From Dreissena polymorpha (taxonomy: Eukaryota; Mollusca; Bivalvia; Myida; Dreissenidae): a stretch of DNA of 64,000 nucleotides. The notes under the pieces were generated by a model that had not been told where the DNA came from, ran no database searches, and saw only the letters and a program-made list of their open reading frames with translations. The first letter of the stretch is position 1. Every line of letters starts with the position of its first letter. Both the position numbers and the translations under genes were made by a program. Location: assembly GCF_020536995.1 (NCBI RefSeq), contig NC_068356.1, positions 22,487,809 through 22,551,808 of the forward strand, in the 5' to 3' direction. Shown here in pieces: positions 25,081-35,639 of this stretch.

Positions 25081-25088
25081 GGTGATAC

Positions 25089-27470
25089 TTGAATTATTTT
25101 AAAGACTTATAAAAAGGAGGACACGCGCCCGTATACAAAGGGTTTCTGGCATAGAACGAAACAAAGCTGTGATCGAGTTGTTTCATACAGTACAAGACTA
25201 AATGTTTCGATCGCTTGAAATCTATACAAAGACATATTTAGATTGAACTATTTGGATGTCAGGTCGGATTAAAGACGATTTACTTCACATAAACGCACAC
25301 ATGCAACAAAGAAATCATGCCGATGTGAGGTTTGAGTCATGACATATTCATACGTTCGATAACGTTTATCACATTTAAAAATACCTTTTATTACTAAAAA
25401 ATAAAGCATGACTTAATAGGCGTTTAATATATTTTGAAACGAATGACCCGATAAGTAAATGGAAAATGCGCACTTGAGTGACTTCATTAGATAAAGTTCA
25501 TACGCAGCCGCCCGAACAGAAGAGTTTCTATTGAAAAAGTCCTTAAGATGTCTGGGGGTTAAGTTATGCTCGATTGGTCACTATAGACTTACATTTACCC
25601 CGGGTACTCTAAAGTATACTTACATGTACCCCGGGTACGGAAAATAAACTAAAACGCACCCGTGAATTTTACCGCTATTTTAAAATCGGTCGTTGTCGGC
25701 TATTTATTTTTAATTAATTATGTTGGCATTTATGTCAAATTTTCTGTTAAATGGTCTCTATATTATCGAAACTAATACTCAAAAAGCATGTTCATGCAGT
25801 TTTATTAAAAGAGAAGTTTGTTTAAGATAAACAAGATCGTTTTAACGTTTGAGTGCGTTTTACGACATCGGATTTTGGACGGGAATACAACTCGGGTACA
25901 GTCTAATATCTACCGGGTAAGTTTAAAGATCAACGGACCCGACTAAAAAATCCTGAAATACACCAATATTATGGGAGATTATAACGTTTAAATGCATTTC
26001 CATATCATAATTCGATTAAAACCATCGTATTCAGCGAGTATACAGCCGATAACTATGCCGATTTTTCGCACTTCGTGATCGAGTCGACATTTTTGTTTCA
26101 ACCGGAAGTGACGTATGAGTTAACCACTTGCTACGAGTTCATAACAAAGGAAACGGTATCAGCTTTTGTCTTTTTAAAGTTCGTCATATAACGTGTTTTT
26201 ATTTTTCATAGTACACATCCACAGGACATCGCATCTTGACTGTTTAAGTAATTTATTATAATTTAATCAGACAAATATAATTGGCACATTGAAAAGATAT
26301 AATTATTCCCTGAAACTGATCGACGTACGAATGCCTGTCCAAATTTACTAACCGTTCAAGTTCAACACTTCAACAACGTACTAGTTGAAATAAATACTGT
26401 TGATTTGAAATGAATAATTCTTACGTAAATGGTCGTGTCATTTAATACTAAATGACCGAGAATAGATGTTTTATTTCTTTTGCTAGTATCCTGACATGGC
26501 CATTTTGTTGAAACCCGATGTGTTCCCTGCACACGATTTTTTATTTATGGTAAATTGATCTCATTTACGTCGACATTCACTTCAAAGTTTGAATGATCTC
26601 ATTTCTGTTGTTTTTTAATAAATATTTTTTAATAATTAGTCTTGATTTTATATAAATATGAATTTTTCTAAACTCTCCACGAGCGAGGTGACTTAATATT
26701 ATTAATGAGAAATAGCATGTCAAATTTTTACTCTCGATGTTTTTGAAATGGAGAAAACATTCCAACACAACAATATATATGTTGCATACAAGTTTATTGC
26801 AACATCTAAAAATATAAATTACCACAGACACAACAACAGAACAACTTGTAACCTGACGACAAGTTTTAGAAAACTGGACGGAATAAGTAAATGAGCTTTA
26901 CTAGCACAATGTTGCAATACATCTTGTCATGGAGTCAAATTAAGTACCTTTAACAAAATGACTTTTAAAACATCTTTTACAGACCAATACTATCACACAA
27001 AAAACACTACATGGTCCCAACATTTAAAAATAAAGGTGTTGACATTAACATTTTTATAATAACAGTATAGCACACAATGGATAAACTATTATTACAGCAT
27101 ATTTGTCAAAATAATACATTCACATTTTTCAAAAAAATCATTGTAGTTGCTATGTTAATTTGAAACAATACGTGCTTCAGCTAGGTTCTAATTTGTCATT
27201 AGGGCACATTCGTAGACATTGTCATATAAAACTTGGGGCATATCATGTTTTCACGTCGAGTCTGCACAGTCTTATCAGGGACACAGGCTAATATGGGACG
27301 AGATATTTTGCGCACGCTTTGTCTCATCTTTCCAGCGCGAGGATTTTTTTAATTAATTACAAACATATATGGCACAGGCTAATCTGGGATGACACCTTAC
27401 GCACGTACACTAAACCCAGCTGGAGCAATACATGACAAATGGCATGCCAAGTTGTTTCCAATTACTGTAA
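25089..27470. other. Left part of the 7.8-kb element and its flank
   Basis: 25089-25558 is plain AT-rich sequence. From 25568 the terminal inverted repeat begins; to about 25930 the sequence carries further TACCCGGGTAC-type motifs, some inverted, also seen inside the 690-bp relative. 26040-27220 shows no gene or recognised repeat. 27225-27420 is a decayed family-N MITE (AGTCTGCACAGTC, CACAGGCTAATCTGGGA). Confidence 0.4.
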
Positions 27471-30400
27471 TTAATTAAACCTAGAGCGGTGCAACTGCAC
27501 TGCTTCATTCTTTAAAATTTTCTTCGCAGATGATGCTAATGGTGGTGGAGAGAACAGAATGGAAGAAGATGCCGGCTTAGCAATCCGGGTGCTATTGAAC
27601 TGTTGTTTTAATTGCAGCAATTCAACCATGAGCTCTGTGACATAATCTGAAAAAAGCATCAACAATTTATTTTTTACTACTTGGTTAAACTATGCACATT
27701 GAACAAATAAATAAAAATACACATATTATGCATAAAAAACAACAACAACAGTCAATTTAGTCAGTTTCACTGTTAGGTTTTTGTATATTATATATTAGAA
27801 TGCCAATTTTCTATTTTGCTTAGAAGGACCATTACCATAATTGCAGGCCTCTTTGACAGGTTTCACGACATGGTGTCCCGCCTAGTACTTTGGATACGAA
27901 ATCCTGTAGCGCTTTTCGCAGTTCTTCGTCTCTGCATGTTTCCTGTGCGCATTAGAAACGGAATGCAGGGCTGCCAGATGCAATCTGGATTACAAAAAAT
28001 AGCCTTTAATCACAAATTATATCAACAATTACTATTTCATATAACAACAAGGCTTGTCACCATAGGATGACATATGCCCCCTTTTTCCAAATTTGTCTAA
28101 ACCTGAACGCAGTGTTTTTCCACATTTTTCAAAACCTAAACGCAAAGTGTGACGGAATTTCAGACAGACAGACAGACGGACAGTGCGATCACTATATGCC
28201 CACCTTCACGGGCATAAAAAGGAACTAAAATCATTTTCACAACTAATGCATATTTATTATGGACATATGCTCATGGGCACTTGATGGTTTATGAACTGCA
28301 AATGACAATCTTTATTAGTCAACTAGGATATTAATTTTACTCGAATTAAATATCATATTTTTGGTTGTTAGAATTTCCACAACTAATGCCGAATGTAAAA
28401 AACCCCAAACCGCATCATAATCAAATGTTGTTCTCATTAAACTTGCACAAATATTTATCAATCGTGTAGGAAATAAACTAATTTTTGCCTTAAAGTTGTA
28501 GTTTTATAAATTATTACCACTGGACTATGAAAGACAAAAACAACATGCCTGCGCTAGCTCTTCTGTAGATATAATATTAATCGATCACAATTCATACCTC
28601 TGTTTCATTGCTGCGTATGAAAAGCAGACAAATTTTGGCGCAAATTGGCAGACCACCTTGTGCTGAGCCTCCAGCATCGAGGTCTGTTCAGCTGGTGACA
28701 GCATGCGAATGTCAGAGAGAAGACACTTGCTTCCGATGACCAACAGTAATTCCTTGTGCGCCTTCGAGCCTAAAGACAAGTAATAGTCCAACTTTCATGG
28801 CAACACATGTCATTGAACAAAATTTCATAATCATTTCATTTACATTAATCGGATGTTAAATATATAATCCGATAAATGTAAATGAAACAAGGGTTGTTTG
28901 TAAAACATGCATGCCCCCCATATGGGCTGTCCGTTGTAGTGGCAGCCATTGTGTGTATACGTTTTTTGTCACTGTGACCTTGACCTTTGACCTAGTGACC
29001 TGAAAATCAATAGGGGTCATCTGCGAGCCACGATCAATGTACCTATAAAGTGTCATGATCCTAGGCAAAAGCGTTCTTGAGTTATCATCCGAAAATCATT
29101 TAACTATTTCGGGTCACCGTGACCTTGACCTTTGACCTTGTGACCTCAAAATCAATAGGGGTCATCTGCGAGTCATGATCAATCTACCTATGCAGTTTCA
29201 TGATCCTAGGCATATGCGTCCTTGAGTTATCATCCGAAAACCATTTTACTATTTCGGGTCACCATAACCTTTACCTTTGACCTAGTGACCTCAAAATCAA
29301 TAGGGTTCATCTGCGAGTCGTTATCAATCTACCCATTAAGTTTCATGATCCTAGGCGTATGCGTTCTTGAGTTATCATCCGGAAACCATTTTACTATTTG
29401 GGGTCACCATGACCTTGACCTTTGACCTAGTGACCTCAAAATCAATAGGGGTCAACTGCAAGTCATGATGTGTTCTAAAAACACTGTATTATGTGAATTG
29501 AGAATAAGACATCAAACAGGGAATGGACATCATTTTGGTGATTTTCTCAAACAAAACTATTCATTTCATGATCTACATTTATTTTTGCAATATAGTATTA
29601 GTATCTTTAATTAAAGCTTTATACCGGTAAGCAATTTTCCATGACTATTTCATTAAAAATGGTTGTTGTTTTTTTCATTTTAACTGTATTTTAAAACTGT
29701 GTCCATGCGCAGCATTATAGCTCATTTCATTAGGATTTGTTTTTTAATTAATAAAAAAATCAAGTTTTGAAGAAATCTATTTAAATGATGCCAGTATTTA
29801 TGCAAGTATCTGTTTTAATTATAATTTGTCAAACTAAATAAATACAATATATAAAAAAAATATCCCAATTAAAATAATACAGTGTTTAAATTAAAAGAAA
29901 GCATAAAGACAAGAGACAAGAATAGGAGTGTAGATTGTTGTTCTAAATTAAAATGTTATTTATATTTTTTGCTGTTGTTCAAAATTAAAATGTTATTTAT
30001 ATTTTTTGCAATTTATTTCCTATTCTATTTATAAATACTGTTCTATCTACTAGTGCAGTATGTTGTATATTCAGTTGTTATGATTACTGCAGTCTGATAA
30101 TCTGCTTATTTTATTACTTTCTATTCAAATACAATTGATAACAGTAGATCACTGATAACAATACTTGACTTTACAGAAACAAAGAGGACCATCTATTTTA
30201 TGACACCAGCTTGATTTATGGCAGCTGTAGGGTGGTAATACACCACATTCTGCCAACTTGGTGCCTTGTTGGCATGGTGATTTGCAAAAATTCAGCTAGT
30301 TTAGTGACCATCTTATTTTGATTGTAGGACATAAGCCCCCCAGGACAAAACCCCCCCAATGAAAAAATGAACATTTGGACAATTGCCCCCCAGTAGTAAT

Positions 30401-32867
30401 AACAGGTAGGATATAAGCCCCCCAGTGCTTATTTTGCATCTGGATATTTGCCCCCCAGTGCTTATTTTAGGAGTGGACATTTGCCCCCCAGTGCTAATAT
30501 CATATGTTGTTTCCATTAGACTAGTATATCTCTGTATTTGGATTCAGTATTATTTCATATCTCATAAATATATAATCATAGAAACTTGGATCATTATAAT
30601 TCGAAATAAAAAAGGTCCAGAAACTCACTTTAATTGCCTAATCTTAGGTAAAACAAACATCTTAAAGAATTTGAATTGTTTTTTAATTAATCAATCAAAA
30701 GGATTATCAGCTTGTTAGTGGTGTTGCATGTGGCTTTGATCATATACTAGTTAATGAAAATTAAAGGCTTCTGTATTTAATCAATCAAAAGGATTAAAAG
30801 GTGGTGATAATTGGGCATGATTATCTGCTCAATCAAGTAATGTCGTTTAAAATTAGGCACTGGGGGACAAATGTCCACTTCTAAAATAAGCACTGGGGGC
30901 AAATGTCCAGATGCAAAATAAGCACTGGGGGGCTTATATCCTACCTGTCATTTCTTCTGGGGGGCAATTGTCCAAATGTTCATTTTTTCATTGGGGGGGT
31001 TTTGTCCTGGGGGGCTTATGTCTGGATCCCACTTATTTTGTACAGAAACCACCTAATTGAAGCAACTTTATAAATAAAATATAAAAATGATAACCCGAAA
31101 AAAGCTTATTTAATTTTACACATATTATAATGCTGTCATTTATTTTCTACAAGATTTGTAACACAAAATTGTAAAATAAAGTAAACTTTGTATTCATAAT
31201 AGTAAAACTACATGTTTTTCTTTTTTCCACTTCAGAAATTAATCAAACAACACATCTTTAGTACATTGAATGCTATAATGAAATCTCAAAATGGCTAAAG
31301 CCCATAAGGAGCAAAATGAGTTTATTACACTGAAAACTGTTTCCAATGCAATTAATGCATGTAACAATATTAATTTGAAAATATAACATTTATTCAGTCT
31401 TCAATTATAAGCCAGACATCCCGAGTCTGGTAAGATGTTATTTGGGCTTCTAGAAATTAATAATTTATATAGTCAGGCTATTGGATTTTTCTCCTGTTTC
31501 TAATATAGAACAATGATTTTGGCTAAATATATTACCCTGAAGACTGAAATTGAACTGTTATTTAAATTATCATGGCACTACCAGTAGCCTAAATAGCCAT
31601 CAGCTACTAAGTACTAGAATCAGTTGCTGTTCAATTTATGAAAACACAAAAAAATCAAGATGCATTTTATGATTCACACTACATGAAGAATAAATGGTAT
31701 ATAAATAATAAAACACCTGTCGGCTACTAATTCAAATTTCTTTTTTATTCTTTTAACAGTTAAATGGCACACTATTTCTAACTTATCATCTCTTTTTCTA
31801 AACCAGCATTAATACATTATTGGAAGTCTGAATGTATTTACTAAAAAGCCCTTGCGTTTTCACATTTTAAACAATAAAAAGATAAGCAACACATTATTAA
31901 TTGAATTTTTGGTAAATAGGTAGAAAATATGGCTTGTCAGCAACTGCTTTACATTAGAACTTGAGCTTAATTAACCGTGGTGGAAAACAGTAAGAGGTCA
32001 CGGTGGTGTAGTGGATGCGGTGTCCGTCTAGCGATCGGGAGTTCCTGGGTTCGCTCTCTACTCAGGGATCTTTCTCATTATCTCCTCCATAGACACCAAG
32101 TACTGGTTCTTCCCAGGAAATGGACTCAACAGTGTCCACTGCTTGAAATGCTAATTGTGTCGACTAGTAGTATATTTAGATAGATACACATTTGTATTAA
32201 GATCGAAATGTGTCGATTTCAAACTGATGCCTGTCAAAACACATACAATAAATAATTAGATCTTGCTGTACTGCCAAAGTCAGTTTGGTTACTAGCTGCC
32301 AACTATTCTAACTACATACAATGATTTTTAATTCAAAAGTATTTTTTACATTGTCAGTGTTTGAGCTTTTTGAAATACTAGTAACATAGAACTTGTGGTA
32401 TTAAGATGCATATCTGATCATTGACCTTATTAATTAAGTTCTTACCGTTTTGCGATTTCTCTTGGCAAAAGCACCATAGTTGTCACGTTTCCGTTTGGGG
32501 GCTCCTAACTCGTCTGGCCTTAGGGCTTTCGGCTGTAATGCCTTGAAGTTGTCCGTGTCAGGGAACAAAGTTGGCACTGCATCAGGATGCAGCGACAGTC
32601 TCATCCCAAAGCCCGCACTCGCCATCACACTCGGGGGGGGGGGGGGGGGGGGTGGACAAAGCACTTATCTTCAAAATGTTTTATGCAGAGTTTTGCATAT
32701 TTGCTTGGCGTAAAGTCCACCACCTTTCCGTCGATAATCCTTCGTGAATTCACGGATAGAATCCATTTCCGCTTAATACTTTCGTCCTTTGAGAAGCCGA
32801 AGAATCCTTACTTCTCCGTTTGCTTTTCAGAACGAGCATTGCAGCCAAACGCTGCACATTGAACCAT
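27471..32867 (-). CDS. THAP-domain protein gene, possibly inactive copy
   Basis: Exons seen (minus): 32867-32446, 28761-28598, 27931-27836 and 27646-27471 (stop TAA). Exon 1 encodes a THAP zinc finger: MVQCAAFGCNARSEK, then FFGFSKDE, KRKWI, TPSKYAKLCIKHFEDKCF and later DAVPTLFP, i.e. the C2CH ligands and the invariant W, P, F and AVPT.F motif. Exon 1 then turns basic (APKRKRDN, AKRNRKT). Exon 2 (AHKELLLVIGSKC) and exon 3 (DEELRKALQDFVSKV) are helical; exon 4 has a heptad-like ELMVELLQLKQQF. Odd: codon 20 is TAA (32810-32808), and a run of 20 C (minus strand, 32652-32633) splits the THAP domain so the frames on either side do not match; 18 or 21 would. Exons 1-3 join in phase; exon 3 to 4 does not with the best sites. 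THAP proteins bind DNA as transcription factors or transposases. It lies inside a 7.8-kb TIR element. Confidence 0.7.
28046..28220 (-). mobile_element. Helentron-like element, family L (copy 4, shortened)
   Basis: Left end AACAAGGCTTGTCACCATAG, short core with AAAACCTAAACGCAAAGTG, GACAGACAGACAGACGGAC tract, right hairpin TATGCCCACCTTCACGGGCATA then AAAAA. It lies in the intron between THAP exons 2 and 3. Confidence 0.6.
28886..29475 (-). mobile_element. Helentron-like element, family J
   Basis: Begins AACAAGGGTTGTTTGTAAAA and holds about 3.5 tandem units of about 147 bp, each with CCTTGACCTTTGACCTAGTG and GTTATCATCCGAAAA. The hairpin end seems lost near 29475. Non-coding. Confidence 0.55.
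29476..30311. other. AT-rich interior of the 7.8-kb element
   Basis: Very AT-rich. A roughly 45-bp phrase with AAAATGTTATTTATATTTTT is duplicated at about 29945-30006. No gene recognised. Confidence 0.4.
30321..31031. mobile_element. 711-bp Mutator-like MITE with C6-repeat TIRs
   Basis: Inverted repeats of about 190 bp: GACATAAGCCCCCCAGGACA and AATTGCCCCCCAG at the left, mirrored at the right end. Within each arm GCCCCCCAGTGCTTATTTT recurs. CTTATTTTG stands directly outside both ends (30312-30320 and 31032-31040), a 9-bp duplication. The interior is AT-rich without an open frame. Confidence 0.75.
31041..31993. other. AT-rich interior of the 7.8-kb element
   Basis: No open frame of coding character, no RNA gene and no recognised repeat. 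Confidence 0.4.
31994..32175 (+). mobile_element. tRNA-derived SINE
   Basis: Polymerase III A box TGGTGTAGTGG (32004-32014) and B box GGTTCGCTCTC (32048-32058) at tRNA-like spacing, followed by a non-tRNA tail with TTCCCAGGAAATGGACTCAA. The anticodon arm is not a proper tRNA, so this is a SINE. The 3' boundary is approximate. Confidence 0.65.
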
Positions 32868-33240
32868 CTTGTAAATCAGTAAATCCTCAATGTCATGTAA
32901 AAGTTCGACTCGTAATCAACACAAAAGAGATTATAAATTAAGTATATGCAAGTGAATGATCAACACAGTCTTGTAATCCTTGAAGTTTTGAGGGAAATTT
33001 GCATGCTTCAGTGCATACTGTACATAACATGGGAATATTCGTCATGCGCAGTGGTGCACACATACGTCATCGGGGTAAAATAGCGGCGGAAATTGCCGAA
33101 CGCGTTACGGAAATTCCCGATCATCAAAATCATCGTTTCTTTAGCTCTAACTTTTTTTTTTAAATTTTATTTTTTTACTTTGTTGTTATAATATGGTATT
33201 ACTTTATAAAATATGAACAGTTAGTCAGATTTCTTCTGTT
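32868..33240. other. Upstream region of the THAP gene
   Basis: Holds the presumed promoter of the THAP gene and the inner edge of the right TIR. 33070-33120 is CpG-richer than its surroundings (AATAGCGGCGGAAATTGCCG, AACGCGTTACGG). No motif is certain. Confidence 0.35.
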
Positions 33241-33353
33241 GACCTTTAAGTTTATTTACCGTACCGGGGCACATGAAAGTATATTTAAGAGTACCCGGGG
33301 TACATGTAAGTAGTACCCGAGCCGACAATGACCAATCGAGCTTAAGTTATGGA

Positions 33354-33519
33354 TTGCGTAAAACCACGTTTGATGAGAAGAAGAGGCTTTACCAAGGGCG
33401 TGTGTACGGAAGTTCATGGTTACATGTTATTTCGAGGCTTTGGGTTGGTTGGGAAGAGAAGTCAATTGAGGCAGTCGGCGGCGTCGTTGAAGCCAAGATC
33501 TTCGTTCATGAGCCTAATT
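33354..33519 (+). CDS. Unidentified open frame beside the 7.8-kb element
   Basis: An open frame reads KTTFDEKKRLYQGRVYGSSW and ends AKIFVHEPN before TGA at 33517-33519. It is less AT-rich than the surroundings. It has no good acceptor or start of its own, and its frame runs back through the target duplication into the TIR. It may be an exon fragment of a gene disrupted by the insertion, or chance. No family recognised. Confidence 0.2.
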
Positions 33520-33537
33520 GAGACATAGGTTAGCTCC

Positions 33538-34227
33538 GCTCGATTGGTCATTGTAGGCTCGGGTACTACTTACATGTACCCCGGGTTCTCATACAGAAGA
33601 AATAACGTTTTGATAACGATACAATGCCATTTTATTAACACATATATTATAAAACGAATGGAATCATGGAGAAAAATTGCAGCACACATTTTGATACATA
33701 AAATGATTTTGTTTTCCGTAAACCGTGCGGATATTTCTGACACCTATTTTGGCGGTGACGTCAAATTGACATGTTTTTATGTATACTAAATTCGATAAAT
33801 AAAGGGGTTTTACTGGTTTTAAAAAGAACGGCATTTCTCCTTTAAGAATACTTACATGTACCCGGGTACGGAAAATATAATAAAACGTACCCGTTCAATT
33901 TTAAATTTATCTTCGTTTTATTCCCGCCTATATTCCGATGTCGTTAAACGCTCTACGGAATACAAAACAAAATTGTCTTGGAGCAAAACTTGCCTCAACA
34001 TTCTTTGAGTATGAATGACGATAATATTTAGGCCATTTTACAAAATATTTGAATAAATATACACATAATAAAATTTGGGGAAAAAAAAAGCCGACAACGA
34101 CCAATTTAGTGTTAGAATTCCCGGTAACGTGTTTGTATATTTTCCGTGTACGGGGTAGATTTAAGAATTCTTAAGAGTACCCGCGGAAGATTTAAGTAGT
34201 AACCGAGCCAACAATTACCTATCGAGC
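33538..34227. mobile_element. 690-bp relative of the 7.8-kb element, perfect 9-bp duplication
   Basis: Left end GCTCGATTGGTCATTGTAGG; right end mirrors it, with a few substitutions, through GCTCGGTTACTACTTA. GTTAGCTCC abuts both ends (33529-33537 and 34228-34236). The interior repeats TACATGTACCCGGGTACGG and has segments also found at 25620-25930. No open frame: a non-autonomous member of the same family. Confidence 0.8.
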
Positions 34228-34592
34228 GTTAGCTCCATTGAAGCCGAGAAAGTTAGTTTGATATAACTATTTAAGCCTGAAGTCCCCTCCATATCTCGTA
34301 TTGTATATATTTAAAGCAACTTGTTCTATTATTGTTAACCAATCAATCAGATGCACGATAGACTGAAAAAGTTATATACCGGTATATTCGATTAGTTTCC
34401 TTCAGAGTCCCATGGTATCAAATAGTCGGCCTCGCTCGACATGAATACTTGAAAATTCTAAACAGCCTGTACATTGTTGAGATATTATTTATGCACGAAT
34501 TGCGTCGAAAATACACTTACAATATTTAATTGCTACGGATGGTGTTTCAGTGGGTTTTTAGTTGTTCGCGCTAGCGGGCAACTAATGTAGAG

Positions 34593-34655
34593 CAGGGACA
34601 TAAACAAACAAATTTGTTTGACATAAACAAACAAATTTGTTTGTATAGGTCCCTG
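34593..34655. mobile_element. 63-bp hAT-like micro-element
   Basis: Starts CAGGGACATAAACAAACAAA and ends TATAGGTCCCTG, with the inner 23-bp palindromic block present twice in tandem. TGTAGAG flanks both sides (34586-34592 and 34656-34662). It is a relative of 25042-25080. Confidence 0.65.
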
Positions 34656-34923
34656 TGTAGAGGGAGTTTTGCAAGTCAGTCTGCTCTTAACTACGCTAGG
34701 AACGATAACTACTGCCTGTGTATACTGCACCACTGGTACACTGCAGACAGCGTGTATGTTATCAATAGTATTTAACAGCTTGTGCGACGACATTGGCCAG
34801 TCGAGTGTTTAACAGCTTGTGCGGCGACATTGACCAGTTTATCATTGAAATCTGTACACATTGGCTGCTTTCATGAAAACGGGGCTTAATGCATGTCAAA
34901 TAAGATTAGTTAATGTATATGCA

Positions 34924-35440
34924 TTAAAGGGATCTTTTCACGGTTTGGTAAATTGACAAAATTGAAAAAAGTTGTTTCAGTTTCGCAAATTTTCGTTTTA
35001 GTTATGATATTTGTGAGGAAACAGTATAACTGAACATTTACCGTAGTCCAATATAGCCATTATATGTATCTTTTGACGATTTGAAAACCTAAAAATTATA
35101 GAGCGTTGCAACGCGAAACGATTGAATAATTTGGAGAGTTCTGTTGTTGTCGTTTAAATTTACGAAACTACGAAGATTGCTTATATAAGGTATAAAATAC
35201 TTACATGTACGTACCCGGCGGAATAGCCGAGAGGGCTAATGCGTTTTTACTTCAGACTATTTCCAGGACTCCGGGGGTCACTGGTTCGAACCCTGGTACC
35301 GGCTACTTTTTTTCCCTTTTTTAAATTTTATTCTTGATTTTTTACTGGAGCTTTTAAGATCCAATGTTTACATTTATCAATATAAAGTATTTAATGACAA
35401 ACTTCAAAATATGCCAAAATCTGTGAAAAGGCCCCTTTAA
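34924..35440 (+). mobile_element. TTAA-flanked MITE carrying a tRNA-like Pol III unit
   Basis: Ends TTAAAGGGATCTTTTCACGG and, mirrored, TTAAAGGGGCCTTTTCACAG; TTAA stands at both termini, as in piggyBac- and Kolobok-type elements. The centre holds a tRNA-like segment with A and B boxes and a T7 run. A related, inverted, degraded copy lies at 35640-35830. Confidence 0.7.
35211..35313 (+). ncRNA. tRNA-like Pol III unit inside a MITE
   Basis: A box TAGCCGAGAGGGC (35224-35236), long variable region, B box GGTTCGAACCC (35283-35293), a near-complementary acceptor-like pair (GTACCCGG / CCGGCTAC) and T7 at 35307-35313 as terminator. The layout is that of a type II tRNA (Ser/Leu class) but the anticodon arm is poor, so it is tRNA-derived and not a decoding tRNA. 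Confidence 0.55.
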
Positions 35441-35639
35441 GCCCTTTTGCCCAAAATGAAGCTTAACTTATCTTTTTTTATTAATGATAAGAAAAAAAGG
35501 ATAAAAGTGATAATAACTTCAAAGTAACCTCGCTGACAAGGCAAATAAACAAAATCACTTATAAATCAAATAAACAACCAATGAGTTCTAAATTTTTACC
35601 TTGAGGTATTTTTAAATAAACATCTAAAATGAATCTTTC

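Larger units (their letters stand above)
25568..33341. mobile_element. 7.8-kb DNA transposon with long TIRs and 9-bp duplication, containing a THAP gene
   Basis: Left end GCTCGATTGGTCACTATAG; right end, reverse-complemented, GCTCGATTGGTCATTGTCGG. The inverted repeats align for about 95 bp through TTACATGTACCCCGGGTACT and TACGGTAAATAAACT, with an 11-bp gap in the left copy. Immediately outside, TTAAGTTAT occurs at 25559-25567 and 33342-33350, a perfect 9-bp direct repeat. That pattern (long TIRs, 9-bp duplication) is typical of Mutator-like elements. No DDE transposase is recognised; the only gene seen is the THAP gene (27471-32867, minus), starting about 475 bp from the right end. Later insertions inside it (28046-28220, 28886-29475, 30321-31031, a SINE at 31994) show it is old. 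Alternative: two separate elements sharing flanks by chance, unlikely with nine matching bases. Confidence 0.65.

Noticed and set aside
25568-25980. Treating this as a complete small MITE
   Set aside because: No right-hand TIR or matching 9-bp flank exists near 25980; the matching end and duplication are at 33341-33350.
32480-32862. Plus-strand open frames over the THAP exon
   Set aside because: Antisense shadow of the THAP exon.
35211-35313. A functional tRNA gene (Ser/Leu)
   Set aside because: A and B boxes and terminator are good, but the anticodon arm is poor and the unit lies inside a MITE with a second degraded copy nearby.
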